Positions 52,001-60,240 are shown, counted from the first letter of the stretch. The stretch: 64,000 bases of DNA from Blattamonas nauphoetae (GCA_033064195.1 JARBJD010000192.1:80317-144316); one strand, 5' to 3'. The notes: generated by a model from the sequence alone, not told the origin. Program-made: numbers and translations.

Positions 52001-53361
52001 GTGAGAGGAACCATGAGTATTGGAACAACTAGTGCATCATCGTTTTCGTTGACATACGACTGACTGAGGAAGTATCGTTTCTTGTCTTCATCGTATTCAT
52101 AAATGTGAACTGTAATGTTTAGAATTTTCATCGTTTCTTCCATATCTGATGCAATGTCAAATCCAGGATATTGTTGAAGATGTGGTGTCAATTGATGGGA
52201 TGTGAGATGGGTTAGATTCTTGCAGACGGCAAACAGTCGATGTGCTTCAGAATTTCTGGTATTCGGTGGAATTTTATTCCCTGGTGTGTCTGGGAGTGTT
52301 TTGTGAGAAAGAGCTTGAAAGAAACAGATGTTGTAAGGTGAATCAACGTATTTTATGTTGTGTTTTTTGATGTGTTCTGTAAGAATGGTGTTCGCTTTTC
52401 CAGCAACTGGGAATCTGTAAACAGCAATCAGAATTGAATGAAAAGCAATGAACATTGTCTTTGTATCCATCAGTGTTCTCTCTTGTGATTCTTTGATAAG
52501 ATTGATTGCATATTTTGAATACTCATTGATGTCTGCTTCACTTCGAATCACGGTCGGGAAACTCTTTGAGGTGTTCTCCAATTCTGGTCTGAAATCCTTG
52601 TATGTAGTCTCATCTCTGTCTTTTCTTTCAACGATCTTACCAAAATCAATACTAATCTTAAATGGATGATCCTTTTCTTTTTCATACACTGCTTTGATGA
52701 AGGTTGTGATTTCCTCAACGTTCTTCAGATGATTGTGGAAGTACAATTGATATGGCTTTCCATTGTCACTCACTTTCTCGATCTCATTCTTTTTGAACTT
52801 CCTTCGTGCATTTGTCAAACATTCGTTGAAGACTAGCTTGTTTCGTGGTTCAGCGAGTAAGATACACTCGTTAAATCCATCAAATTCCTTCACTTTTCTT
52901 GATTCCATCTGTTCATTTTTCTTCTGAATGATCAACAGATTCTTCATCCAGTGATCCATCAGCTTCTCTTCAATCGATTTGAGCTTCCGTGTGATCTTGA
53001 ACACTTGCTTTTTCAAATCATCTTTGTTAATTCTTGGATTTGCTTTCATCTTTTGGATTTCTGCTTTCATTTCTTCATCAATCCTCTTGTGTTCATGCTG
53101 ATCTTCAGACGTCATCAGTCGTTGGTTTTCTAACTTGCTCAGAAATGTTGAAAGAGTCTCGCCAGGAGGTGACTGAAGATATCCGACGTCTGGATTCTTA
53201 AGCATGGACATGAGATAAGCATTCTGATGTTGATAGTTTCTGCTGTTTGGATCATATTGACGATCTTGACCATATTTATCCTTGAATTCAAAGGTGGTGT
53301 CGGGAAATAGTTGTTTGAGTTTTGTGATGGCAGATACTACAGAGTTCAAAGGAGTTTGCAT
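49066..53361 (-). CDS. Protein-primed DNA polymerase B with OTU-like and HNH domains
   Basis: A 1,431-residue replicative polymerase. N-terminal ~330 residues: charged helices (possible terminal-protein region). Near 338-460: an OTU-protease-like stretch with Cys in SPYNICFFQALSH and His in TLVHVMFISD, then a CPYC...H zinc-finger-like motif. Exonuclease motifs: YDFETMED (near 552), IGFNSSRFDINLIF and YNIRDVECM. Near 885-930 an HNH-type zinc module is inserted (CYICKCHF, LDRIDNSKGHS, KICCDNCNTYKSD). Polymerase motifs: GVDFNSLYPSAF (near 1014), KTNLNGSYGYDG (near 1198) and EGDTDSAYW (near 1295). All catalytic residues seem present. The early-type motif TTTTTTAATCTGTTTAAA abuts the ATG. Confidence 0.93.
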   Translation of the reverse strand: MQTPLNSVVSAITKLKQLFPDTTFEFKDKYGQDRQYDPNSRNYQHQNAYLMSMLKNPDVGYLQSPPGETLSTFLSKLENQRLMTSEDQHEHKRIDEEMKAEIQKMKANPRINKDDLKKQVFKITRKLKSIEEKLMDHWMKNLLIIQKKNEQMESRKVKEFDGFNECILLAEPRNKLVFNECLTNARRKFKKNEIEKVSDNGKPYQLYFHNHLKNVEEITTFIKAVYEKEKDHPFKISIDFGKIVERKDRDETTYKDFRPELENTSKSFPTVIRSEADINEYSKYAINLIKESQERTLMDTKTMFIAFHSILIAVYRFPVAGKANTILTEHIKKHNIKYVDSPYNICFFQALSHKTLPDTPGNKIPPNTRNSEAHRLFAVCKNLTHLTSHQLTPHLQQYPGFDIASDMEETMKILNITVHIYEYDEDKKRYFLSQSYVNENDDALVVPILMVPLTPTLVHVMFISDPEKLTGYKLCPYCQSRGFQVKDSHFSRDYEKHLADCKELDGKHVKKIALDRTPRPYVPHILNNRTNEFLMAHKRQDEFKPTQFYITYDFETMEDLILDNLFSEDNTQLISHLKPLSVASAIKTKSGVKSIYFDLRDGKDFVKQWIRQLFKSAETVREDNLYKDPVIPSQNEVSVIGFNSSRFDINLIFRDLVDKDWKVVSFLGSTTKYKQVLIRHEKTQQVLRFIDMMSDTGPMTLDNAVKAFGGNTTLQKSFFAYESFDSSDYNTVLSKQEPFSKYEFYSSLNNSEMSDTDYQLYLDDWNKQGFKNRWDYLKFYNIRDVECMNAPLDNLIDLNFQYKVDMLYNLSLSANASAIKYACAYKDFDIDADYNECDDSGPIKITKQYWKYKVEGYRYQDQKAHRNTNKNVNEADYEWFVQQCKKVCYICKCHFSQAVRPTLDRIDNSKGHSKENVKICCDNCNTYKSDKDEHLTRLRIQLKKYCIWKSLPMTLTHEQTYHKLRAAVTGGLSNVQHRQNIKDVTPINHFSFEDGVVKSTDTEHIMTHVCGVDFNSLYPSAFSSIKNKNNPYTKHRMYMPGRCMYTTTGDKECREIIENKNQKTLFVAELKGHIDEKYINDFINFPPIFRNIVVNTTEENIGEKTYSLMKKHGLKTDDKQRKLTQLLSTHDQYMFFSTYYLWFLIDYCHFIVDDIKSVMVFSRHAGFEPFVTSFMNDRIEAMKVGNKGKEQFCKTNLNGSYGYDGMNTEKYNSITICNEKRTYLKQMMKGFVATREINEDNYIVIEDREKASCKTCLQEAVFTLDNAKSWYLNFIYNFMYKCLDMNKIHFCEGDTDSAYWAISGDPNAGIHQQFEHVIADKEFYDAHKYEWFPNPEKGVDDEKKLLGLAIEKEGEQMICLAPKCYSLDEKCKIKGVSLKKTTITSDDYVKCLNGEKTVTTTLNFQTRRVHSDDDQNGFEIAKIQQQKLSLN

Positions 53362-53380
53362 TTTAAACAGATTAAAAAAC
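53362..53380 (-). promoter_or_regulatory. Early-type promoter motif, DNA polymerase
   Basis: TTTTTTAATCTGTTTAAA directly before ATG. Confidence 0.55.
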
Positions 53381-53528
53381 AGAAAAGAAAAAAAGTTTAG
53401 CGTTTATTCTGTGTTGTTGGGAAATGATGATAACTGCATCAATACAAATGAGTAATGGAAAATGAGATCAATGAGCAAAGAATAAATAACAAATGCCGAT
53501 TTTGAATAACTATTGACTGTCCAAAAGT

Positions 53529-53614
53529 GGCCCAGGTGGCCTAGGTGGATCGCAAAATTAAATTGGTTTTTATTTTTGGGAGGTCCACAGATCCACAAGT
53601 CCACAAGTCCACAG
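53529..53614 (+). repeat. Polinton internal repeat block (GGTCCACA block), copy 2
   Basis: cccaggtggcctaggtggat, cgcaaaatt, aattggtttttatttttggg, then aggtccacagatccacaagtccacaag. Confidence 0.85.
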
Positions 53615-53810
53615 TAGCTCAGAATTGCTCTCAAATTGATGATTCTATACAGCAGTTCTCTTCTGTTTTGTTAGTGACCTAAGTCAAATGGAGAAAATTG
53701 TAGCATCAAAATAGAAAGTCCACAATACATATACTTGATGTAATATGACAGCTTTGAGCATAAAAGAAAAACCCACAACGAACAGTTTATTTATTTCTAA
53801 CTAGATTGTG

Positions 53811-53903
53811 GACTTGTTGACCTGTGGACCTGTGGACCTCCCAAAAATAAAAACCAATTAGATTTCGCGATCCACCTGGGCCACCTGGTCCAGTCAATCG
53901 CCA
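53811..53903 (-). repeat. Polinton internal repeat block, copy 3 (inverse)
   Basis: Three ~9-bp units of gtggacctgtggacc lead into the inverse of the conserved block. It is part of a tandemly duplicated ~200-bp segment with copy 4 (both preceded by ctttgag...ctaactagattgtgga). Confidence 0.85.
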
Positions 53904-54007
53904 TTAGAATACACCAATGAAATCCAACACTAATTAAAAGATCACAAAAGAAAAGAACAATGTAATATGACTGCTTTGAGTAAAGAATCAATAACAGTTT
54001 ATATTTT

Positions 54008-54113
54008 TCTAACTAGATTGTGGACATGTGGACCTGTGGACCTGTGGACCTCCCAAAAATAAAAACCAATTTAATTTCGCGATCCACCTAGGCCACCTAG
54101 GACAGTCAATCGC
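54008..54113 (-). repeat. Polinton internal repeat block, copy 4 (inverse)
   Basis: As copy 3, with gtggacatgtggacctgtgg and the near-palindromic ccacctaggccacctagg. Confidence 0.85.
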
Positions 54114-54242
54114 CATTAGAATATAGCAATGAATTCCAACACCTATTCAACAACCACAACATCCACCATCGTCAATGTCATAATCCTTTTTGTCTCTCAG
54201 TTATTCTTGTTCATGCAGTGTGTGCAAAAATAAATGGTCAAC

Positions 54243-54848
54243 TTATTCCTCAACTTTAGAGCTGTTTGTTATGCCTCTTAGGTGTGGTTTTCTCTTTGCT
54301 TTGAACCATTCATCAAGTCTCACTTTGCAAACTTTCTCTTCTCCAATCACGCGATAGTGAAAAGGAACCATTACCTTCTGGTATTCACCAACGAGTTCAC
54401 AATTGTATTTTCTCAATTCGTTTTCCACAAATGATTGAGTGTAGTGTTTGCGCTTCTTCTCGTGTGTTCTTACTCCTTTCATCCAGTCTGATGGTTTCAT
54501 CCTCCATTCAACTCCTTCATGAAGATATCTCACTACTGACTCTGATCTTTTGTATTCATCAACAAGTTCACAATTCTCACTGTGTAGGGACTCAATGAAT
54601 TTCTCTTTTGTGCAACAGTCATCAAATCGATGATACAGAGTGGGATTTAGATGCGGTCGTGCTCCTTTAACGAATGAGGTGATGTATACTTGATAAATGT
54701 CATCAGGTTTCTCTTCAGTTGCATATTCAAAAGTACCCTGTGTCAGATATGAAGTCCCACGTCGATTCAGAACAGGTTCAGTGATCAGAATTAATTGTTC
54801 ATTATTTAAGATGTCAATTAGTTTGCTTGGTGTTAAGAGGTTTGCCAT
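54243..54848 (-). CDS. Polinton accessory protein of ~200 residues, triple-repeat family
   Basis: A 201-residue protein, about 45% identical to the product at 56,471-57,064. It is built of three related units: EKPDDIYQVYITSFVKGARP, then ENCELVDEYKRS...YLHEGVEW...WMKGVRTH, then NCELVGEYQKVMVPFHYRV...EWFKAKRKPHL. The unit pattern (C/E-L-x-x-E-Y ... Y-x-x-x-G-x-E-W ... W-x-K-G-x-R-x-H) recalls the short treble-clef zinc repeats of giant viruses and phages, with the metal cysteines lost. That comparison is speculative. The early-type motif TTTTTTAATTAGTATAAA abuts the ATG, grouping it with the polymerase. DNA binding or host interaction are possible roles. Confidence 0.6.
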   Translation of the reverse strand: MANLLTPSKLIDILNNEQLILITEPVLNRRGTSYLTQGTFEYATEEKPDDIYQVYITSFVKGARPHLNPTLYHRFDDCCTKEKFIESLHSENCELVDEYKRSESVVRYLHEGVEWRMKPSDWMKGVRTHEKKRKHYTQSFVENELRKYNCELVGEYQKVMVPFHYRVIGEEKVCKVRLDEWFKAKRKPHLRGITNSSKVEE

Positions 54849-54868
54849 TTTATACTAATTAAAAAATT
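54849..54868 (-). promoter_or_regulatory. Early-type promoter motif, 201-residue accessory gene
   Basis: TTTTTTAATTAGTATAAA touches the ATG. Confidence 0.55.
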
Positions 54869-54921
54869 GAAATATAAAAAAAAGTTTAACGTTATTTCTT
54901 GAAGGCAATGTATTATAGAAT

Positions 54922-56100
54922 GCAAAAATAACCGAAGAGAAGAGCCTTCCCACGTTCGTACGAGCTTCCTATAGACACCCCGATACTCCTTTGGGGATCG
55001 TTCTATCGCGATCCTTCTAAATGACTGCTGCTGGCGAAGTCCTTGAAGGGTTAAGTCTTGGGTGGGCATGATTCACGGGCACATCAAAGTGCTGCCAACA
55101 TGAACCCCGGGGACAATCTTTCGATCATCCGTCTCCAATCCAACCTCCAAATCGTTCTGCGCATCAGTCACCAGGGCACCATTTTGCCTGAGTATCTTGG
55201 AACATTACGTCGAGGGCTCGGTACTTGAACTTGTTCTGTAACTCCTCTTCATATACAAATTAAAAAATCAGAAAGTTAAAAAAGTTTAACGTTTATTTTT
55301 GGATCACCCATATCTCAGGAACTACTGCTCAGATCACTCTGAAAACATCAGAAATGAACTCAGCAGATCGGGATTGACCTTGGAAGAGGTTTGTGTGGTC
55401 GAAGCTCAAAATTGGATTTTTCAAACTTTGTCTGGATCTCCTCTTCATATACAAATTAAAAAAATTGATAAAAAATAAATCAGCGTTAATTTTGAGATCA
55501 CCCAGAACCCCCGAAATACTTCTCAGATCACACGAAACACGTCGTATATAAACTCGTCAGACCGATATTAGGCTTGTAAGAACAATTTTGGATGATCGCA
55601 AAAATTAAGGTTAGTTTTATAAAATCAATTTTTTTATTACCTTATATAGTGATGAAAAAAGTGAAAAAACCAAAATCGACCAAAACAATCCACGGATGGT
55701 CTGGCTGTATGGGGAGGTAGTGCACGTCATTCTGGTGCATTCTGAGCGTGCCACTGCACTGTGGACTTTGTGGACTTGTGGACCTTCGCGAAGCTTAGGC
55801 TCTTTAGAGCCGATGTGGACCTCCAAAAATAAAAACCAATTTGATTTCGCGATCCACCTAGGCCACCTGGGCCAGTCAATTGGATTGATGGATGACTACC
55901 AAATGATCGTGCCGATTGATTTGACCCTGGCTCGACTGAAATCAATTTTTGGAGCTCATTTTATCAAAATAAAGTAAGAATCAGGTCCAAAAGTCATCAA
56001 AATCGAAGGGTCAGGAAATGTGTGTTTTTGAGGTCTAAATTGATTTATTCCGTGTTATTGGCGATCTAGATAGGTATCGATTTTTGCCATCTATACTACT
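54922..56100 (-). repeat. Polinton right terminal inverted repeat, 1,179 bp
   Basis: Inverse of 29,132-30,913 minus the MITE. Ends ACTACT at 56,100. It carries the tandem early-promoter units facing inwards (ATGs at 55,252 and 55,448), a ggtcca-type block at 55,812-55,879, and the MPTQDLTLQG frame (55,069 leftwards), which here runs out into unique sequence. Confidence 0.93.
55812..55879 (-). repeat. Polinton internal repeat block, right-repeat copy
   Basis: Inverse of the left-repeat copy at 29,357-29,420, with the same ccacctaggccacctgggcc core. Confidence 0.85.
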
Positions 56101-56106
56101 AGCGCC
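56101..56106. repeat. Polinton target-site duplication, right copy
   Basis: AGCGCC immediately after the ACTACT terminus, identical to 29,126-29,131. Confidence 0.93.
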
Positions 56107-56446
56107 AGTCTCCGTTCGTCATCATAATCAATCAATAGCGTGTGATGAAGACCATCTTGGTATTCTGAAGTAGTGGTATCATCGAAATGGGAACCAAACT
56201 GGCATAGGTGATACTCCTAGGAGAATTGGAACGAGAAATCATTTTGAATCTCAAAGCCAATTGATTTTTTTTAATATGACTCATTCTAATTTCCATCTCA
56301 CTTACTACTGAAAATATTGACATTTCAGAGTAGTCAATATTTGGCTGTAAATTCAAAAATAAAGGCGAAAAACGGACCTCTTGAAAAGTGTCTTTTTTGA
56401 AGCAAATTTTGAGTACTTTTAGAAAACAACGTCGATTTCTTTTTTT

Positions 56447-56470
56447 ATTCAATTTTTTAATTTGTATAAA
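56447..56470 (+). promoter_or_regulatory. Early-type promoter motif, 198-residue accessory gene
   Basis: TTTTTTAATTTGTATAAA abuts the ATG at 56,471. Confidence 0.55.
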
Positions 56471-57064
56471 ATGAGCAGCGTCTTGACACCAACACAACTA
56501 CTGGAAATTTTGGACAAAGAAGATTTGAAAATGAAATCACCTCCAACTCTCAATCGACAAGGAACAACATATCTCACAGGAAGCACTTTCGAATACTATC
56601 TCGAAGAGAAACCAGATGAAACTTATCAAGTGTACGTCAATAGTTTCGTCAAAGGATACAGACCACATCTGAATCGCCAGAAATATCTTCGACCAGCAAA
56701 TCGTTGCACAAAAGAGAAGCTCATTGAATCAATGAAAAATGAGAATTGTGAACTCATTTCTGAATACACTCATTCTAGTACCCCAGTAACATATCGACAC
56801 GAAGGAATCGAATGGATAGTAATCCCATCAAAATGGATGAAAGGATTCAGAACTCATCAGAACAAACGAAAACGATACACACAATCGTTTGTTGAAAATG
56901 AATTGAAAAAAGAGAATTGTGAACTCATTGGAACATACACAAAGGTACTTGAGCCATTCAAATATCGCGATTTACGAACAAAGAATGAGTATTACGTTCG
57001 CTTGGACAATTGGTTGTATTTTGGAGACCGTCCTCACTTGAAAAAGTACCATGAAAGGTCTTGA
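56471..57064 (+). CDS. Polinton accessory protein of ~200 residues, triple-repeat family, second element
   Basis: Starts MSSVLTPTQLLEILDKEDLK; the TTG three codons earlier lies within the promoter motif and is not the start. It shares with the 54,243-54,848 product the blocks LNR-GT-YLT-TFEY, EEKPD-YQVY-SFVKG-RPHLN, CTKEK-IES, ENCEL, WMKG-RTH and KR-YTQSFVENEL. It has the same three-unit layout, ending FGDRPHLKKYHERS. The conserved aromatic and charged positions without cysteines argue for a fold held by hydrophobic packing. Function unknown. Three copies or fragments of the family occur within 5 kb, so it is multiplying or recombining. Confidence 0.6.
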   Translation: MSSVLTPTQLLEILDKEDLKMKSPPTLNRQGTTYLTGSTFEYYLEEKPDETYQVYVNSFVKGYRPHLNRQKYLRPANRCTKEKLIESMKNENCELISEYTHSSTPVTYRHEGIEWIVIPSKWMKGFRTHQNKRKRYTQSFVENELKKENCELIGTYTKVLEPFKYRDLRTKNEYYVRLDNWLYFGDRPHLKKYHERS

Positions 57065-58747
57065 AACTACTGAAAATCTATTTTTGACCACAAATCACTG
57101 AAATCCAACATGATAACCATTTCGAGAAATTCTGAAAAAAATTCTAAAATCTCGGGGACACTGTCGGTCCTCGATCAAGACAATCCTGATGAAAATCGGT
57201 TGAGAATTCGTCGAACTGTGTACCGAACTTTGGTCGAAAAAGTGACGAAAAAGTCGATGTTCGGATTTCGCCACTATGAACACCTTTATGTCTCAAATTG
57301 TGTTCAAACACGTTCTAAAATTACGAAATTGATGTTGATAGGTGAAATTTTAGGAAAAAAGCACTTTTGAAAAAAAAAGTTTGATCCGACCCCACAACAT
57401 ATTTTGAAAATGACAAAATTTTTAAGGAGGAGAAAGTGACGTCTCGCTCTTCTCCTACACGTCACTTTTCGCCCTCTGATGGTCTCAAAACATGTCAAAT
57501 CGGTAGTGGACAGGTATTCGCGTCATTCGGTTCTGACGATCCTCGACACACGATCGTTTTCACAATTTTTTGTCAATTTTCATTTTAACCGATTTTCCTT
57601 CAAACCACTTCACAATTGCACTCAAGCGACGCTTTTTTGAGAATTCTGGTTTTACATCACCTATAGTTCTCTCTGGAGGGTTGGTTCTTCGATCACACCT
57701 CTGACGACACATTTGCACCAACATTTTGACACTATAGATTTTTTAATCTGAATTTCACTGCAAATCCTTCTTTCTCGCGGTCTGAGTAAGGTGTGCCTGG
57801 ATTTTGAGGAGATTTTGTCGGATAGTTCTCCCATAAAGTCACTTTTTCATGTTTTCACTTCACAACTTTTGACCGTTTTTGTCACTTCAAAACCGACTGT
57901 AGTCCCTTTCATTTCATCACTTTTGCTCCCCATTTCACATCTGATCTGTTCATCATTCCTCTTCATTTTGCTCAATTCACTTCCATTTTGTGGGCCGTTC
58001 TCACTTCACTAGCACATCATTTTAGTCAACTTTTCATCACTTTTTTCACAAAAACAGAGTAAAAGAAAGCGAAACAACCAACAATGAAACGGGCAAGTCT
58101 GAAACTGAGAGTGAAAATGACGATCGTGAAAACGGTGTGAAATGTGGTACCAATAGTGAAAATTAGGTCTGTGTTCCGGTTTTTCTCTCTTAAAAACAAC
58201 AAAAATGCTTCAAAAATGTATGTGAAAGGTTGGATTTTCCGGAAAAATACCGAGATATGAAGTGAGCCGTTGAATGGCGGATCTCTGCAAAAGTCCGGAA
58301 AACTCAGTAAACGGGAATTAGTGTGTTGTATTCGAGAAAAAGTTTAGTTGAAAGAAACATGAATGAAGTGGATATTATGGATAAACAACGAGGAAATGAG
58401 GACTGAAGTGAGGTGAAAAATGAAATGCTATCGGATGAAAATGAAGTGAAAGTTCCATCAAAAACTTCTAAAACAGAGCTGAAAAAAGAAGAAAAGGAGA
58501 GTGGCATACTCGTTTTTCCGTAAAAGTTCCGAGATCTGATGACGATCCAAAAACCTCAAATATCTCTGCAAAAGTTCGGAAAAAGTAAAAAATGAAGCAT
58601 ACCATGATGATCCTGGAGTTCAGGAGAATCTGAAACACGACGATTCAGAACGAAACTATCACTTGTGAGAAATGAGTGATCGAACCCATTGATCCTCGTT
58701 TCTAGTGAAAAATCCAAAACTGAGAAATCAATGAAAGAATTTTCATT
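57065..58747. other. Gene-poor stretch of the second element
   Basis: AT-rich with no credible gene. It holds a hairpin at 57,433-57,468 and a repeated phrase (atctctgcaaaagt, then cggaaaa) at about 58,282 and 58,563. Short frames at 57,110-57,370 and 57,791-58,012 have no support. Confidence 0.4.
57433..57468. repeat. 10-bp perfect inverted repeat with TGACGT cores
   Basis: AAAGTGACGT (57,433-57,442) and ACGTCACTTT (57,459-57,468) around a 16-base loop. Could be a regulatory palindrome or hairpin; no gene start is near. Confidence 0.6.
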
Positions 58748-58771
58748 TTTGAATTTTTTAATTTGTATTAA
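58748..58771 (+). promoter_or_regulatory. Early-type promoter motif, truncated accessory gene
   Basis: TTTTTTAATTTGTATTAA directly before the ATG at 58,772. Confidence 0.5.
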
Positions 58772-59020
58772 ATGAATCCAACTGCGATGTACAAGGTCTC
58801 GTCAGAGACTTCGAACACTCCGAAGTGGAGCGAAAGACGTCGAGTATGTTCAGAACAAGCATTAATTGAATCAATGAGAGAAGAGAACTGTACGCTGGTC
58901 TCTGAGTATGTCAGAAATAATGTGCCGGTGACGTATGTTCATGAGGGAATCAAGATTTTTATTTTCAATGAAAGAGCAAACAGAAATGAATCGACAAAAA
59001 TACAATTCACAAATGATTGA
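58772..59020 (+). pseudogene. Truncated copy of the ~200-residue accessory family
   Basis: After a short unrelated N-terminus (MNPTAMYKVSSETSN) it matches the middle unit of the family: CSEQALIESMREENCTLVSEY and PVTYVHEGI. It then leaves the family and ends at 59,020. Its 3' half overlaps, in another frame, the start of the S74 fibre-like gene. Most likely an early gene cut by recombination whose 3' end became the late promoter region of the next gene. Confidence 0.5.
58950..58967 (+). promoter_or_regulatory. Late-type promoter motif, S74 fibre-like gene
   Basis: GATTTTTATTTTCA abuts ATG 58,968. It decides the start over the upstream in-frame ATG at 58,935. Confidence 0.5.
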
Positions 59021-59846
59021 GAAAATGATTGATCATAATCTGTCGACAACCAACGAGAATGCAGCAGTGATTGACTCACTTCAGAAGACAACAGAAGCAC
59101 ACAAGACAGCGCTGTCATCAATCCAAAAAGTAGTCAGCACAAATGGATCGATCACGACACCAACAATCGGAGGATTGATCAATGTTAATGGAGCGAAGTG
59201 GAATATATCAGAGGGATCACTTCCGAAGTATCCTGGCACTTATCCATCATCAACATTTAAGTCTGGCATTTCAATCTCACAATCAATTTCAGAAACTTCA
59301 GGAATTCAGTTCAATGGTGATGGTATCATTATGTGGTCACCATGTGACACACCAGCTTTGTATTACTACGATGAGGACACAGGTTCAGGAGTGTTTTCAA
59401 TATCACCAACTGGAAGTTTTTCTCAACTGTCAGACAGAAGAGTGAAAAGAAATATTGAACCATACCCAGATGTTCTTGAACAATTGAATAAAGTCGAAAT
59501 CGTGCAGTATCAGTTCAACACATTCGACTCGAAGATCAACAAAGTGACGAAGCAAATTGAAAACGAGACAGATGAAGAACACTTGAAGAACTGCAAAGAG
59601 AAATGTGAATGCTTGAAGAAGGAAAGTGAGAAGAAACACATCGGAGTGATTGCTCAACAGATCCAAGAAATATTCCCTGAAGTCGTGAATGATTCCAATC
59701 CAGATTGTCTTCAAGTTGATTATGCAGAACTCTCGTGCTTCTGTATGAAAGCCATTCAGGAACTGAGTAGCATTCTCGGACAACAACAGACACTCATCAA
59801 TGAACTCATTCAAAAATATAATTCTCTGATTAATACTCCAACATGA
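58968..59846 (+). CDS. Fibre-like protein with C-terminal S74 intramolecular chaperone
   Basis: 292 residues from MKEQTEMNRQK. N-terminal ~70 residues: a coiled-coil-like helix (MIDHNLSTTNENAAVIDSLQ). The middle ~100 residues look like beta-structured fibre sequence (GGLINVNGAKWN, GIQFNGDGIIMWSPCD, GVFSISPTGSFSQ). The C-terminal ~130 residues match the S74/endosialidase chaperone: SDRRVKRNIEPYPDVLEQL with the self-cleavage Ser and Lys in LSDRRVK, YQFN, KKHIGVIAQQIQEIFPEVV and VDYAELSCFCMKAIQEL, ending in a coiled coil. Such domains trimerise fibre or spike proteins and then cut themselves off. A receptor-binding spike is the likely role. Its 3' end overlaps the convergent 136-residue gene by 17 bp. 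Confidence 0.85.
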   Translation: MKEQTEMNRQKYNSQMIEKMIDHNLSTTNENAAVIDSLQKTTEAHKTALSSIQKVVSTNGSITTPTIGGLINVNGAKWNISEGSLPKYPGTYPSSTFKSGISISQSISETSGIQFNGDGIIMWSPCDTPALYYYDEDTGSGVFSISPTGSFSQLSDRRVKRNIEPYPDVLEQLNKVEIVQYQFNTFDSKINKVTKQIENETDEEHLKNCKEKCECLKKESEKKHIGVIAQQIQEIFPEVVNDSNPDCLQVDYAELSCFCMKAIQELSSILGQQQTLINELIQKYNSLINTPT

Positions 59847-60240
59847 GATCAACCAGAAATTCATAATACTCTTTGGTTATTTTTCCATTGGTTGTCTCGG
59901 ATGTTTCCATCTCAATTGTTTCACCAGAACTGTCTTTGAACCAGATCTTCACCATTGATTGTCGAGTGCTTAATTCCCACTTCTTTCGCTTCGCAATCTG
60001 TTCGTTGCAGAAAGCGACATATGAATCATTGTGTGCATCAGTCTGAATCCAATCACCATGGATTGTGATGTGCTGCGGAATGTCTTTTGATGTCACTATT
60101 GTTGAACCATCAATCTCCTCTTTCACATGTATAAGTTTGCAGTCAAGAAAGTGAACATATTTTTGATTTCTAGAATTTGTAAAATCAGGAGGGAGTTGAG
60201 CGATGTGAGAATTCTGAATTGAGAAGTAACGCTTCACCAT
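59830..60240 (-). CDS. 136-residue Polinton protein (intact copy)
   Basis: Begins MVKRYFSIQNSHIAQLPPDF, then CKLIHVKEE, HITIHGDWIQTDAHNDSYVA, KKWELSTRQSMVKIWFKDSS and a final YYEFLVDLMLEY. It looks like a compact beta-rich domain with a C-terminal helix. The copy in the first element (30,953-31,363) has a stop at codon 3. It sits 76 bp downstream of capsid-like protein 2 with its own late motif (TTTTATTTTTGTAGAAAAC). No known family. A small capsid accessory or fibre-anchoring protein are possibilities, the latter because it adjoins the fibre gene tail. Confidence 0.65.
   Translation of the reverse strand: MVKRYFSIQNSHIAQLPPDFTNSRNQKYVHFLDCKLIHVKEEIDGSTIVTSKDIPQHITIHGDWIQTDAHNDSYVAFCNEQIAKRKKWELSTRQSMVKIWFKDSSGETIEMETSETTNGKITKEYYEFLVDLMLEY

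Larger units (their letters stand above)
29132..56100. mobile_element. Polinton/Maverick DNA transposon (virus-like), complete boundaries, 26,969 bp
   Basis: Termini AGTAGTATAGATGG... and its inverse form long terminal inverted repeats, flanked by a perfect 6-bp direct repeat (AGCGCC), exactly as in Polintons. Cargo: protein-primed DNA polymerase B, integrase, packaging ATPase, two paralogous large capsid-like proteins, and small virion-type genes. I found no adenovirus-type cysteine protease. Nested in it are a 600-bp MITE (in the left repeat) and an 8.28-kb insert (38,506-46,788). Removing both leaves about 18 kb. The integrase frameshift and a stop in one small gene suggest it cannot move by itself. 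Apart from the ATPase, all genes read leftwards. Confidence 0.95.
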
